This document shows, one piece after another, positions 1 through 12,453 of a DNA stretch of 64,000 nucleotides. This stretch comes from Gigantopelta aegis (Eukaryota > Mollusca > Gastropoda > Neomphalida > Peltospiridae), in assembly GCF_016097555.1 (NCBI RefSeq), contig NC_054704.1:76243081-76307080 (forward strand), given 5' to 3'. Position 1 is the first letter of the stretch. Each line of letters opens with the position of its first letter. The notes beneath the pieces were generated by a model, which was not told the origin of the DNA, made no database searches, and saw nothing but the letters and a program-made list of their open reading frames with translations. A program made the position numbers and the translations under genes.

Positions 1-558
1 ATTTATTTTTTTAAATGGCGTTAGTCGCCCAAATAATATTATATTCTTTAGAGCTACAACATATGAGCCACTATTAATATTTGTATTCCACATTAAAATC
101 TTGCTCCTGGTTTGCTTAACATAATTTGCCAATATGCATTATTATTTTTTGGGCCACGATATTTTTTGGCAAGTTTTGAACCCTGAAAATCAGCCACGGC
201 TACCTCTGGCCACTCATCAATTGCTAACATTAAAAACAAATTTCATTCTAATTTGATGAAATAATTTCTTAATAATTGCACATTTTGTAACAAGGTAGAG
301 CTCAACGACATTTTACATGTATTTATATCATACGTATAATTTATTCAATTAATTTTTTTTGTTTTCATTTTATTTATTTGTGTTGTTTTGTTGTTGCTGT
401 CATTTTACTAAATATGTCTCTATCATAGTGAAGAACCTACAACGGCGACATTTGTTAATGATATGAATTTAATATGTAGTAACTAGTAAAGAACATTCAT
501 GACCATCTGATGATCCTCTATTGAGCTCACTTCTAGGTAGGTGGCACCTTCAAGTTGA
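1..558. other. No gene seen
   Basis: AT-rich sequence without an ORF, repeat or motif I can support. Confidence 0.5.
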
Positions 559-835
559 AGCTTGTCTTACGACACCATTAGAGCACATTATTTAATTAAT
601 CATCGCCTATTGGATGTCAAACATTTACTATGATTTAGTACTTATGACATGTAATATTAGAGGAAACCTGCTAAATTTTTACTAATACAGCAAGGGTACT
701 TTTACATGCACTTTCCCACAGACAGGAAAGCACATACCATAGCCGCGAGCCTTTGACCAGTTATGGTGCACTGGCTGGAACGAGAAAAAAAAACAATCAG
801 TTCAGTGGATCCACTGTGGTGGTTTGATCATCTAG
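559..835 (-). repeat. SINE, tRNA head H1 / tail T1, diverged
   Basis: Minus-strand copy. Tail at the left (GACACCATTAGAGCACATT, GGATGTCAAACATTT), body (CCCACAGACAGGAAAGCACATACC), head remnants at the right. Confidence 0.75.
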
Positions 836-921
836 TCCGGAGAGACGTAGTAAGAAAAGTTAAGAAAGTATTGACTTGACACACCCCGTGCACTAGGTTC
901 AATCATGTGAGGCAAGGGAAT

Positions 922-1015
922 GACTTTCCTTTGGCACTGTCACTAACTCTAACTGTAACTATTTATGATAAGTATTTATAATGTTCTTTATACGTGACAG
1001 TGCCAAAGGAAAGTC
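922..1015. repeat. Perfect 22-bp inverted repeat with a 50-base loop
   Basis: 922-943 (GACTTTCCTTTGGCACTG...) is an exact reverse complement of 994-1015 (GTGACAGTGCCAAAGG...). The loop is AT-rich and unstructured by eye. Confidence 0.8.
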
Positions 1016-1454
1016 CTACCTATTAAAAACATTATAACTCTGTGGTTTTAAATTAATCATATACCCTAGCAAGGCCTCTAAAGATTGAAAAACGACATCT
1101 GAAATAAAATAACTTATGTTATACAAAGTGTTGCAACCTATAATGTTTCACGGGTCTACGTCTATCGGGAATGGTTCCAATGCCTGTCCACACAAGTTCA
1201 TTTTCACTGGGGCTTGGAAAATGTTTTGATACAGGCATTTCTTAGAACTTCTACCGATCGCACATGTGTTTTGTTGTCACTTTATTAGCGCCCTCTAGAT
1301 TCCGCGCCAAACTTTCGTAAACGTCCGGAATATCCACGGAAAAGATCGAAAAATATATTGATGTCGATGAGGAAAACTAAATATTTTAAAAGTTTTCTCA
1401 ACATAGAGTTTCTGGTTTTATCTGTATCGAACTAAATTCGCCATTGACAGAGAG

Positions 1455-1464
1455 TCTGTGTGTG

Positions 1465-1496
<32 letters not shown>

Positions 1497-1508
1497 TGCG
1501 TGCGTGTT

Positions 1509-1547
<39 letters not shown>

Positions 1548-1802
1548 GAGGGATAGACAGATAGAGAGAGGAGAGGGGATGAAGAAGATGGAGGATACAA
1601 AGACATACATACAGACAGACCGACAGAGAGAGAGAGAGAGAGGGGGGGGGGGGGGGGGGGAGGTGTGTTATATGGCGTACTCAACGGTTAAGGGCCACAC
1701 AAATAATGAGAGAAAACTTGCTGCCGCCACTCCATGCTATACTCTCCAACTGACAGTAGGCCGTATATTACATACCACGGCATCTATTACACCACATGTG
1801 GA

Positions 1803-1867
<65 letters not shown>

Positions 1868-1870
1868 AGA
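1455..1870. repeat. Cluster of simple repeats
   Basis: (TG)n/(TGCG)n at 1457-1542, (GA)n plus G18 at 1624-1660, (GA)n plus G10 at 1806-1866. ORFs here are translations of the repeats. Confidence 0.9.
1663..1800 (-). repeat. SINE fragment between two (GA)n tracts
   Basis: GTTATATGGCGTACTCAACGG and ACATACCACGGCATCTATTA are the T2 tail and body on the minus strand. Confidence 0.6.
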
Positions 1871-2950
1871 GGTAGTGACTGTTTCTGTAGAGTTGGTAGT
1901 GTTTGACACTTTGTATTTCTGTAGTTGTATTTGTGATAGTCTTTTCTTAATAGTTTGTGTACTTTTATATATTGCTGTATTATTGTATTATTATCGTTCA
2001 ACTCTTGGTTTTTTTTCAATCTGTACAAAAGGAGACATAAATAAATAATTTGTCTGCCTGTATGTATTTGTCTAGATTCGTTCATAAAAAAGTTTAGTGT
2101 GCAAACAAATGCCTACTAACAACAAAGTCAGGATCAACAAAAAGAAAAACCACAAGCGCAAAAGTATCGCTTATTGCGTAACTGATAGTGCTATACAGTA
2201 CACATACATCATTATGCATGACATCTTTAACTGATTAACGCAGAGAGTATGTCTTGATGTTTATATAGATTGAAATATGGAGGCTATGTTTGTTTTAAGT
2301 AGTAGCTATTATAGGGTTAAATACGGTACTTGTCATATTGCTTTATAAACACAAAAAAAATAAAATAAAAATAAAGCAAAACAAAACTACACAAAAAAAG
2401 TATCTTCCACCCAATTATAACAGGCTTTTTATTCCCATCAGCATAAAGGTGTATGGGTTTAACCTTTTTATATGGGAAATAGCCAGCACACATCCTTGCT
2501 TGGAAGAATCGAATGCAAGATATGTTTAAATAACGACACCTCCGAACGTTTAAAACTATGGCTATTTGGTGTTTAACATAAATATATAATATTGTTGTTA
2601 TACAATATATTGATACTTGGTCTAGACTCGCTGCCGCTGTTCACACATACCAAACAGCAGCAAGGATTTTGTTATACCCTTTCTAACAGCCAACTACGAC
2701 TTTTTATATACCAATCTAATACGTGCGGAATATGATGGTGAGTGAATACAGATCTAAATACTTACATTTTAAATTTGAGTTTATTTTCTCTTGGTTTTTT
2801 TTTTTTGTTGGTTTTTTTTGTTCTTCTTCTTGTTTGTGCTTGTACGTCCACTAAAGGACAAATTAATTTTAAACTGTGTCCATTCTGAAATTGTTATTTC
2901 ACTTTTCTAGTGGTTTCTAACCTATTACTACATCTTTTACTAATTGGTAT
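1870..2950. other. No gene seen
   Basis: AT-rich, short A- and T-runs; only small unsupported ORFs. Confidence 0.5.
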
Positions 2951-3266
2951 AGACGCGTTTATCTGATGTCGCTGTCTTCTTTCGTTCTAGGATCGATCCC
3001 CGTCGGTAGACCCATTGGGTTATTTCTCGTTCCAACCAGTGCTCCACAACTGGTGTAATAAAGGCCGTGGTATGTACTAACTTGTCTTTGGGGTGGTGCA
3101 TATAAAAGATCCCTTGCTGCTAATCGAAAAGAGTAGCCCATGAAATGGCGACGGCGGGTTTTCTCTCAATATCTGTGTGGTCCATAATCGTATGTCTGAC
3201 GCCATATAACCTAAAATAAAATGTGTTGAGTGCGTCGTTAAATAAAACATTTCCTTCCTTTCATTC
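2950..3266 (+). repeat. SINE, head H1 / tail T2
   Basis: GGATCGATCCCCGTCGG (B-box region), GGTGCATATAAAAGATCCC body, GCGTCGTTAAATAAAACATT tail with a TTCC-rich end. Confidence 0.85.
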
Positions 3267-3454
3267 CTGCCTGTAAGCAATTTTTTGGCAAATAAATGAA
3301 ATGAATTGAATTGCAGAAGTGAACATATAGGCATAAACAGCTGTTAAAATTGGAACTGGGTTGGACCCAGCACCCGCTAACCGTAACCACTAATTATAAA
3401 CCAACGAGGCCGATCTGTAACGCTTTATTTAGCTACAGTGGGAGAGGTTAAAAG

Positions 3455-3539
3455 TTAAAAGTTTGTTTAGTTAACAGTTAAAGTTTGTTTAGTTTACAGT
3501 TAAAGTTTGTTTAGTTTACAGTTAAAGTTTGTTTCGTTT
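3455..3539 (+). repeat. 22-bp tandem repeat built from a SINE tail
   Basis: Three units of ACAGTTAAAGTTTGTTTAGT(TT) at 3474, 3496 and 3518, preceded by a partial unit and running into the SINE at 3525-3798. Confidence 0.8.
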
Positions 3540-3798
3540 AACGACTAGAGCACATTGATTTATTAACCATTGGTTATTGGATGTCTGACATTTGGCAATT
3601 CCAACATATAGTCTTAGAGAGGAAACACGTTACATTGTTCCATTAGTAGCAAGGGATCTTTTATATGGACCATTCCACAGACAGGTGAGTACATATCACG
3701 GCCTTTGATATACCAGTCGTGGTGCATTGCTCCTATTAGGCTAAGGCCGACCGCGCATCAGCCGAGTGCTTTACCACTGGGCAAAGTCACGACCCTTA
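3525..3798 (-). repeat. SINE, head H1 / tail T1
   Basis: Minus-strand copy from GTTTCGTTTAACGAC to the head at CTTTACCACTGGGCAAAGTC. Confidence 0.85.
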
Positions 3799-3844
3799 GT
3801 TTAATGGCATCAAGTGAGTGCAATGATTTATTAATGTATCTGTA

Positions 3845-4041
<197 letters not shown>

Positions 4042-4423
4042 GTGTAGGCTTGGGGTTCGAGGAGTTACTGTTTGTGTGATCCTTTTTTATTTTTCATCAG
4101 TATATATTATATGATTGTTACCTGATTGTATAGTCATAAAAGTCTACTCGACATGTGTTAAATATGACGAGATTCGGTGAATCACAACGCTTTTAACTAG
4201 TAAGAGCTGTTTAAAATGAGGGCACGCCAAGTGGGCTGGGTGTGAGCTGTGGGTAGGGAGCATATGCGGGGGGGGGGGGGGGGGGGGGGTCTTGATTGTG
4301 GTGAGCGAAACGTTACGGTTGTGATCCCCCGAAAAAGATTCTGTTGATGCAAGGGTTTAACGGGTGGGGTGGGTGGAAGGTGCAGGTGAGAGACCCACCA
4401 GTAAAACCTTATACCAAATATAG

Positions 4424-4708
4424 GGGAGGGACGAAGCTCAGTGGTAAAGCGTTCGCTTGCTGCGCGGTCGGTGGGCCCATTGGGCTATTTCTCGTTCCAG
4501 CCAATGCACCACGACTGGTATATCAAAGGCTGTGGTATGTGCTATCCTGTCTGTGGAATGGTGCATATAAAACATCCTTTGGTACTAATGAAAAAATGTA
4601 GCCGGTTTCCTCTCTAAGACTATATGTAAAAATTACCAAATGTTTGACATCCAATTGCCGATGAATAATAAATCAATGTGCTCTAGTGGTGTCGTTAAAC
4701 AAAATAAA
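4424..4708 (+). repeat. SINE, head H1 / tail T1
   Basis: Head GCTCAGTGGTAAAGCGTTCG, body GGTGCATATAAAACATCC, tail CTAGTGGTGTCGTTAAAC. Confidence 0.88.
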
Positions 4709-5121
4709 GTAACTTTTTTAAACAACAAACATGAAAGTCATCCATTAATGGATTCAAGAAATAAAGGCAATTAGAGAAATTTGAAAGAAATGGTACAAAG
4801 TTCTAAATGACCTTGACAGTGTCAAAATGCAAAATTAATCTGATGAATGTTCACCGGTGTTTAACATCTGTATGCGGTAAAACGGAAGTTGCGTGTTTCT
4901 TTCTTTTTTTTCTTTTTTTTTTCCTAAGAGTCCAAAAATCCATCTGTCTACACTTACAAGAGTTCGTACTTGATTAATATTAAAGGAAAGACATTAGGGA
5001 AATATACAATTAAATTGGGTCGCCTTTATGACTGATATAAGGCTGATTACGGATACTACAGATTTTAAAACTGGATACTTGCAATTTCCAGTTGCCGATA
5101 ATAACAAACTACGTCTAGTTC

Positions 5122-5255
5122 TAGGTAATAGCGAAAATGGACACCCGGTCGAATAAACACATCAGTTATCACCGACTGAGAGAAAAACAGCCTCATCTCT
5201 GAATAACATCTTCACGCCTATATTTAGCTGTTCGGTTATTTGTATTATCAGGTGT
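5122..5255 (+). repeat. Unclassified repeat shared with 27705-27835
   Basis: TCGAATAAACACATCAGTTA and ATCTTCACGCCTATATTTAG occur in both, same orientation. Confidence 0.75.
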
Positions 5256-5404
5256 ATGAAGAACAAATAAACGCCAATCTAAATACGAAGAAAATGTTGG
5301 GGAAAACAGGAAATACCTTATAGCTAGTGTACATGTCTCTGTATCTGTATTTAGATGTTTCCCTCCCCATCATCTGCTAGCTTTCGCTCTTCCCTCCTCC
5401 ATAC

Positions 5405-5545
<141 letters not shown>

Positions 5546-6176
5546 TTTCCATCGCTACCCCTCTATACTATTATTATCTATATCGACATTTCAAAACGTA
5601 GTCTAGTATCAAAAGCCGTGGTATATGGGTTTTTTTTCTCTATGTAGTGAAGTGCATACACGTATTTTAAAATACCTACTATATACTACTGTTATGCTAA
5701 ACACCATGGCCTATAAGGACGGACGATCCCTTACAAATAGATAAATAGTTAAAATCTACAGACTTAATTTACTACAGTTACAGTTTTACAGTTTGGACGT
5801 GAAAGTTTTATATACGCCCGGAATCAGTGGTTTTTTCCCCCCGAAAAGTAATAGAATACGTTTCGCGTAGATAGTAGACTCTTGCGGCAGATTTCCTTTA
5901 GAAAGAAAACGTTTAGTTCACTGGCAGTTATGTAATTATTTTTTATTAATTTTTTTTCATAAAACTTGTTACAAGGATAGACACTCAGTTATCTTGTAGC
6001 ATGTTTCGGCTTTCTCTTCAGTTATTTATTATCTTCAAGCTGCGCTCGCATCTCTGTTTAATCTACAGTGCACGTGTTCATACTCTTCAGAATTCAGTAC
6101 CAATTTCAGAATTCAGCTGCAGCAGTTTTTATATTTGTTCATTAGACAGGATAATACATTAGTTTTCCCCATTTTG

Positions 6177-6412
6177 GAGCGGGATGTGGCCCAGTGGTGT
6201 AGCGTTCGCCTGATGCGCGGTCGGTCTAGGATCGATCTTCGTCAGTGAGACCATTGGACTATTTCTCGTTCCAGCCAGTGTACCACGATTGGAATATCAA
6301 AGGCCATGGTAATGTGCTATTCTGTTTGTAGGATGATGCATATAAAATATCTCTTGCTAATTGAAAAATGTGGCAGGTTTTCTCTTGGTGTCGTTAAACA
6401 ACACAAACTTAA
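6177..6412 (+). repeat. SINE, head H1 / tail T1, internally deleted
   Basis: Head GGCCCAGTGGTGTAGCGTTC; the TTGACATCC part of the tail is missing between TTTCTC and TTGGTGTCGTTAAAC. Confidence 0.85.
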
Positions 6413-6568
6413 ACAATTTTTTTAAACATTTCTCCGCGATCATTGAAAAATAATATAAAATTAATAAATACGTTTTTAGTTTAGAAGTGTAAATTTGTAT
6501 AACTGGAAACCATCTTATATCTAATACATGTACTGATGTTTTAGCATTAACAGTCATTCTGTGTCTAC

Positions 6569-8114
6569 ATATATACTGGACAAAAAAAGAAACTTCCGAT
6601 TTGTACATATAGTATTTGTTGTGTTAAAGAATTCATTGTGTAATGAAATTATATAGGTAGTATTAGCCTTGAGCTGTATTATCAGGATTCATGAATTTTA
6701 TCGATTATTTTTGCACTGTTAATCGTCGACAACATGAAATTCAATTTGCACGTGCATGCATGGTTCGACATGTCCCGTGTAGTATTCGGTCAATTTGTTT
6801 TACTTGTCTTACTGACATTGTTGTCAAGTGAACGAAAACGCTTCAAAATTTCTAAAAAAAATAACGTTTTTTACATTGTAGCATTTTTAGTATGCCAAGA
6901 ATACCCAATAATTTACGCGAACGGGCGATTGGCATGCTTGATGCTGGCATGTCGACAGAAGACGTTGCAAGCATGTTGGGAGTTCTAGTCGAGCGATACG
7001 AAATCTTCGCGTAAGATTTCGAACGACAGGAAGCACCAACGACTTGCCACGTCGTGGACGTCCGCGTGTTACAACGCGTTGTCAAGACTGCTATATCATG
7101 AACACGCATTTGCGCAATCGATTCCAAACTGCCGCTGCTACTGCTGCTAACACACCTGGGCTTCATAATAACCGAATCAGTGGGCAAACTGTTCGTAATC
7201 GTCTGCGGGAGAACGGTTTACATGCACGACGTCCTTACGTCGGATGCGTTTTAACGCAACGTCATCGTCTAAATCGTCTTAATTGGGCACGTGTACACAC
7301 TCGTTGGATACGGCGACGCTGGAATACCGTTCTTTTTTCGGATGAATCCAGATTTTGGTGTGGTGATGGCAGGGTGCGCGTCTACCGTAGGAGAAATGAA
7401 CGCTATGCAGACTGTTGTGTTCTTGAACGAGATCGTTTCGGGGGTGGGGGTTGTGTCATGGTCTGGGCAGCCATTGCCCATGGTTATCGTTCACCACTAT
7501 TCGTCATTGATGGCAATTTAAATGCTCAACGTTACCGCGATGACATTCTCGCTCATCACGTCATTCCTCTGTTCCATAACAACGCCAACATCTCGATTTT
7601 TCAGCATGATAATGCTACCTCTAATACAGCTAGAGACACTGTAAATTTTCTTAGGACAAATACATTGATTTCATTGATGACTGGCCTGCTAAAAGTCCTG
7701 ATCTCAACCCCATCGAGCATGTCTGGGATAGTCTGGACAGACGATTGAGGCGTCGTCCCAACCCACCCGTTAACGTCAACGAACTTCGTCAAGCGCTCAT
7801 TCAGGAATGGAACAATATTCCACAGGCAGAAATCAACACTTTAGTCAATTCTATGCGCCTGCGATGCACTGCAGTGGTCAATTCAAGAGGTGGTCATACC
7901 CGTTATTAAGTGGGTGGGGTTTTTTTTAACCCCTACCACACTTGGTAAAAATTTCTCCCAGTTTCTGTTAACCTATGGCCATGATGTTTGCACCAAACGA
8001 TGCATCACGGAACACTCTTTAAACGCATATATAATAATTATTCCCCCGGTTTGTTTTCATCAAGTTATGGTCAAGCAAAGTTAGCGGAAGTTTCTTATTT
8101 TGTTCAGTATATAT
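6569..8114 (+). mobile_element. Tc1/mariner-type element with terminal inverted repeats
   Basis: About 1.55 kb. The left end (ATATATACTGGACAAAA, followed by GAAACTTCCG) is matched in inverse at the right end (CGGAAGTTTC...TTTTGTTCAGTATATAT), about 30 bases with a few mismatches. TA-rich ends are consistent with TA target duplication. It carries the decayed transposase at 6893-7909. Confidence 0.85.
6893..7909 (+). pseudogene. Tc1-like (DD34E-type) transposase relic
   Basis: The start at 6893 gives the N-terminal helix-turn-helix region of a Tc1 transposase (MPRIPNNLRERAIGMLDAGM). Downstream are LPRRGRPR, VLFSDESRFW (first catalytic Asp), the GGGCVMVWAAI block, DGNLNAQRYRDDIL, FQHDNA (second Asp), and then in another frame DWPAKSPDLNPIEHVWD (catalytic Glu). 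The C terminus is SRGGHTRY, stop at 7907-7909. The reading frame shifts at least twice, once near 6990 and once near 7660, so no full product can be made. It sits inside the terminal inverted repeats at about 6569 and 8114, so the element was inserted whole and then decayed. No host role. Confidence 0.88.
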
Positions 8115-8391
8115 GCTATACTGCACTAAAACGGAGTCATTGTTTTAAAATTGTATTTCCTCGGGTTGTTTGCTCTTGAGGCATTCAGCGATTTTTGTCT
8201 TTGCCCCAGCACAATTTAGACTTCGACCCTAATTTTTTTTTTTTTTTTTTTTTTTGGTTTTGTTTGTTTTTTGTGGTGTGTGTGTGTGTGTTGGGAGGGG
8301 GCTTGTTTTTGGGGTTGCTGGGAGGGGAGCGTACAGCCCCCCCTTTATTTTAGGTTAACTACGGTCTACCTCGAGTACTTTGACCGTAAGA

Positions 8392-8699
8392 GTTAAAGTT
8401 TAACGACACCACTAGACCACATTGATTTATTAATCATAGGCGCAATTAGATGTCAAACATTTGGTAATTTTGACATATAGTCTTAGAAAGGAAACCCGCT
8501 ACATTTTTCCATTAGTAGGAAGGGATCTTTTATATGCACCATCCCACAGACAGGATAGCACATACCACGGTCTTTGATATACCAGTTGTAGTACACTGGA
8601 TGGAACTATAAAAAGCCCAATGGGACCACCGACGGGGATTGATCCCAGACCAACCGTGCATCAAGCGAACGCTTTACCACTGGGCTACGTCCCGCCCCC
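8392..8699 (-). repeat. SINE, head H1 / tail T1
   Basis: Nearly full copy on the minus strand, ending in GCTTTACCACTGGGCTACGT. Confidence 0.9.
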
Positions 8700-9307
8700 T
8701 GACCGTTAAGAGAGCAAGACGGCTATTTGGACAATTGTAATGCTTTCCTCACTTACTCTGTTCTACCGGATTTTCCCCCCATTTCTTTCTCCCCTCACAT
8801 TTATTGATTTAAAAATAAGTCTTTTCCCCCACGTACTTTGGTTGGAAATATCTTTATGTGAGGTAAGAACGATGAAACGTTTCTCGGATTTCATAACACA
8901 CCTTCGAGTTACAAACTTACCGAGTTATTGACATGGGCAATTTTCCAGACAGGCTATCACAAAGCAAACAATAAAGAACTCATTCTAGTCTTTGATCTGA
9001 GAACATATATAATATTATATGAAATAGTGACAGATCAATGGGGTGCTACTGGGACGGTACGGGTAAGACGTGTCTCCAATAGACTGTAGTACGCGCCATA
9101 TCGATTCGATCATCGATAAATCAAAACACACAGGTTCTGCATAAAATGTCATATAATGTATTATTAATTCGCCTTGTAGCATGTGTAAAGGTGTATTATA
9201 TTCAGATGTTTATATATCCAGCACATATACACAAGTTTACCAATGTTACACATCGTGAACAAATACATTTAAAAAGCGTTGCATTTATCAGCATTTGTAA
9301 TGAAGAA

Positions 9308-9598
9308 GTTTGTTTTGTTTAACGACACCACTAAAGCACAGCTAATGGATGTCAAACATTTGGTAATTTTGACACATAGTCTTAGAGAGGAAACCCGCTG
9401 CATTTGTTTTCCATTAGGAGCAAGGGATCTTTTATATGCACCATCCCACAGACAGGATAGCACATACCACGGCCTTTGATATATCAGTCGTGGTGTACTG
9501 GCTGGAACGAGAAATAGACCAATGGGCCCACCGACGGGGATCGATCCCAAACCGCATCATGCTCAAGCGAGCGCTTTACAACTGGGCTACGTTCCGCT
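9308..9598 (-). repeat. SINE, head H1 / tail T1
   Basis: Minus-strand copy with a small deletion in the tail (ACTAAAGCACAGCTAATGG). Confidence 0.9.
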
Positions 9599-9800
9599 CT
9601 CATTTGTAATGAGACATTTTACTTGTAGAATGCAGAGAATTGCATTTCAGAAGATCTGGAATGCCACTGAACGCCCAGCCTACCAAACCCCTCACCCACC
9701 CGAAACTCAGGCACATTGCGCCATTGATCTCAGTCAGCTAATTTCTACTTGCGCACTGCTTACATGTGCCTGACCATGTCTAAGCTTTATTATGTAAAAA

Positions 9801-10196
9801 AGTAAAGTTTGTTTTATTTAACGACGCCACTAGAGCACATTGATTTTTCATCTTATATATTGGCTATTGAACGTCAAACATATGGTCATTCAGACACTGG
9901 TTTTTTTAGAGGAAACCCGCTGTCGCCACATAGGCTACTCTTTTACGACAGGCAGCAAGGGATCTTTTATTTGCGCTTCCCACAGGCAGGATAGCACAAA
10001 GCATGGCCTTTGTTGAACCAGTTATGGATCACTGGTCGATGCAAGTGGTTTACACCTACCCACTGAGCCTTGCGGAGCACATACTCAGGGTTTGGAGTCG
10101 GTATCTGGATTAAAAATCCCATGCCTCGACTGGGATCCGAACCCAGTACCTACCAGCCTGTAGACCGATGGCCTAACCACGACGTCACCGAGGCCA
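9801..10196 (-). repeat. SINE, head H2 / tail T3
   Basis: Different tRNA-like head (inverse of ...GGGTTCGGATCCCAG...), with tail AACGACGCCACTAGAGCACA and a shared central body. Confidence 0.9.
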
Positions 10197-10376
10197 GTAA
10201 GCTTTATTATGTGCTAACATAACTTGCCCGTCTCTGAAAAAAATGTCCATGACGAGTTAGGAAGAACTTGTTGTCACTGAGGGTCTTGCCGCAAAGCACG
10301 AAATATTTAAGGAAATGCTTAGCTTAGTCCAAGCGAACTTATTGCTACTATACCTCGTCCTAGCCTACATTAAATG

Positions 10377-10525
10377 TGTGAGTGTGTGTGTGTGTGTGCG
10401 CGTGCGTATGTGTTTGTGTGTGTGTCTGTGTGTCTGTGTGTGTGTGTGTGTGTGTGCATGTGTGTCTGGTGTATGTGTGTGTGGTGTATATATGTGTGTA
10501 TGTGTGTGTGTGTGTTGTGTGTGTG

Positions 10526-10597
<72 letters not shown>

Positions 10598-10748
10598 TTG
10601 GTGTATGTGTGTGTGTGTGTGTGTGGTGTATATGTGTGTGTGTCTGTGTATGTGTGTGTGGTGTATGTGTGTGGTGTGTATATGTGTGTGTCTGTGTATG
10701 TGTGTGTGTGTGTGTCTGTGTGTGTGTGTCTGTGTTTGTGAGTGTGTC

Positions 10749-10792
<44 letters not shown>
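10377..10792. repeat. 415-bp compound (TG)n/(TA)n microsatellite
   Basis: (TG)n with GGTGTATG interruptions, and a pure (TA)n core at about 10528-10570. Open in several frames because of its period. Confidence 0.95.
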
Positions 10793-10793
<1 letters not shown>

Positions 10794-10982
10794 ACGAAAT
10801 GCATTTTAGTTATACGGAATGGTACCTTGGCTTGAGAAGATGGAGGGGTGTTTTTGTTTTGTTTTGTTTGTGGGTATTTTGGGTTTAAAAAAAAAAAAAA
10901 AAAAAAGTTTTGGGGGTAGACAACCTTGTCTGGTGCGAGTACTTTGTTTCTGGTGTAGTATACTACACAGCTTCGTATTCAG

Positions 10983-10988
10983 CGATAG

Positions 10989-11033
<45 letters not shown>

Positions 11034-11072
11034 GATGTGTGCGTGTGTATGTGTGTGTGTGTGGGGGGGGTG
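10983..11072. repeat. (TG)n tract with poly-G end
   Basis: Pure and interrupted (TG)n, ending GGGGGGGG. Confidence 0.9.
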
Positions 11073-11249
11073 CATATATATTGTTGGGTTGTTCTGTTGT
11101 TTGAGGTTTTGTTTTGTTTTTTTGGACGGGGGGGAAAGGGGAGGTAAACCTGCTCTACAATAATTTAAAGAGTGATGAGTAAGTTAAAAGTAGGAGCCAC
11201 AGCCACGTCAGTCTCAGGCGCTCGACCAAAAACAAAGCGCGTGCGCTGG

Positions 11250-11425
11250 GGTGGGTTTTGGGGGGTCAAAACCCCTCCCTGCTCAGGAAAATTGTTTTCT
11301 TCTTTTTTTCTTTTTTTTCAATACATTTTTGGGGGAGCATGTCTCGACCCCTCCTCCATAACGTCACTCGCCAGTCAAGACCCCTCCCTGCTAAAATTCC
11401 TGCACACGCGTCTGAGCCCCTGGAT
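11250..11425 (+). repeat. GGAGCATG/CACACGCG interspersed repeat
   Basis: GGGTCAAAACCCCTCCCTGC, GGGGGAGCATGTCTCGACCC, AAATTCCTGCACACGCGTCT. Further copies, some inverse: 19245-19400, 20430-20560, 31070-31205, 41145-41300, 47140-47295, 55815-55985 and 60360-60500. Class unknown. Confidence 0.7.
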
Positions 11426-11460
11426 GCAAATACAAATTATCCTAACACTTTGGTTCTACG

Positions 11461-11470
11461 TATATAAATA
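11461..11470 (+). promoter_or_regulatory. Possible TATA box of array gene 1
   Basis: TATATAAATA about 320 bases before the ATG. Gene 1 lacks the shared upstream block and may use this instead; a leader of that length is plausible but unproven. Confidence 0.3.
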
Positions 11471-11781
11471 CTACTTGCTAAAACACCAACTCGACGATAT
11501 CTTTGTTACTTAGCTGGCAAATATCGCGTGCCATCTCCCGCTCTAGGAGTACCACCTTTCAAATGTTTTCTAAACTTAGATATTTCTCGATTCGCTCAAC
11601 CCGAAATAGCTCCAGCGCTGCAGAAGATAATGAGATGACAAATTTCTCTCCGGCTGGGAAATTTCCATTGGTCGAAATTTTAATCGCGTTACTCCGGTAA
11701 ACTTCGTGCTGTATTTATTGTTCTGACGCTTCAGTTTGCTCAGTGTGTTCAGGTAACTCTGTCCCCGACAATTTAAACGCT

Positions 11782-12453
11782 ATGGCGCAAAGACCACAGA
11801 TAGAAGACTACTATCTTGGGGCCCAGGAGAACTTTAGAGATTATGGGCTTTCGTGTGACAGCCATAAGAAAGAAGAATTTTCTGTACCCGAGAACGAATG
11901 CGAAATAAGGCTGAAATCTACGAAGGATGTCAAAATAACCACGCAGTTACTCGATTGCCGTGACGAATCGAAAAACCTTGCCGATTATGTTTTCACGCAG
12001 AGGAAGGGTGACACCATCTTCTTCATCATCAACTTCCCCGAATCTGGCTACTACAAGTTTCAGATATTTGCTCTTCTCGCATCCGACGAAAGTAAGTCCC
12101 TGCCTAACGTTTACAATTATTTGATCAAAGTGGATCGAGCGCTAAAAGCTGTACACGCCTTCCCCAAGCAGTATGCTCAGTGGAAAGACGGCTGCTACCT
12201 GTACGAACCGATCGTCCTCAACTCTTCATCTCGCCTCCACAAGGTCAACTTCAAGGTCCACATCCCCAAAGCGAAAGCGGCGGCGATCGTTGTCGACGGA
12301 AAGGACTGGCACCATTTGGAATTAAAGGGAGAGAATTTCGAGGGCTCGGTTGCGCTGGATCATTGCCGAAACAAGGGTGTCAAGGTCACGTTAAATGCTA
12401 ATTATGGAGGGGAGAGCACCACGTATCCCACGCTCCTGGAGTACAAGATTTAA
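11782..12453 (+). CDS. Array gene 1: one-module KY-type Ig-like repeat protein
   Basis: Encodes 223 aa, the minimal unit of the family. Domain A (about residues 10-117) carries the INFPESGYYKF strand (83-93) and LPNVYNYLI (107-115). Domain B (about 125-223) carries FPKQYAQW (127-134), GCYLYEP (137-143), WHHLELKGENFEG (176-188) and the terminal LLEYKI. The spacing and motifs resemble the C-terminal Ig-like repeats of kyphoscoliosis peptidase/hillarin proteins, but no transglutaminase-like Cys-His-Asp core is present, so I infer a non-enzymatic binding or scaffold role. No signal peptide or membrane segment is visible, which suggests a cytosolic protein. The ATG was chosen because the AATTTAAACGC-ATGGCG context is conserved in the paralogs; the frame is open for 39 bases upstream. 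An AATAAA lies at 12497-12502. It is the only array gene without the shared upstream regulatory block. The family assignment rests on motif memory, not a search. Confidence 0.8.
   Translation: MAQRPQIEDYYLGAQENFRDYGLSCDSHKKEEFSVPENECEIRLKSTKDVKITTQLLDCRDESKNLADYVFTQRKGDTIFFIINFPESGYYKFQIFALLASDESKSLPNVYNYLIKVDRALKAVHAFPKQYAQWKDGCYLYEPIVLNSSSRLHKVNFKVHIPKAKAAAIVVDGKDWHHLELKGENFEGSVALDHCRNKGVKVTLNANYGGESTTYPTLLEYKI

Noticed and set aside
1398-2085. Overlapping open frames of 70-141 codons
   Set aside because: Driven by (TG)n, (GA)n and poly-G tracts, plus a SINE fragment; no protein-like composition.
10370-10835. Several open frames of 119-164 codons on both strands
   Set aside because: They are translations of the (TG)n/(TA)n microsatellite (CVCVCV, THTHTH), open only because of the repeat period.
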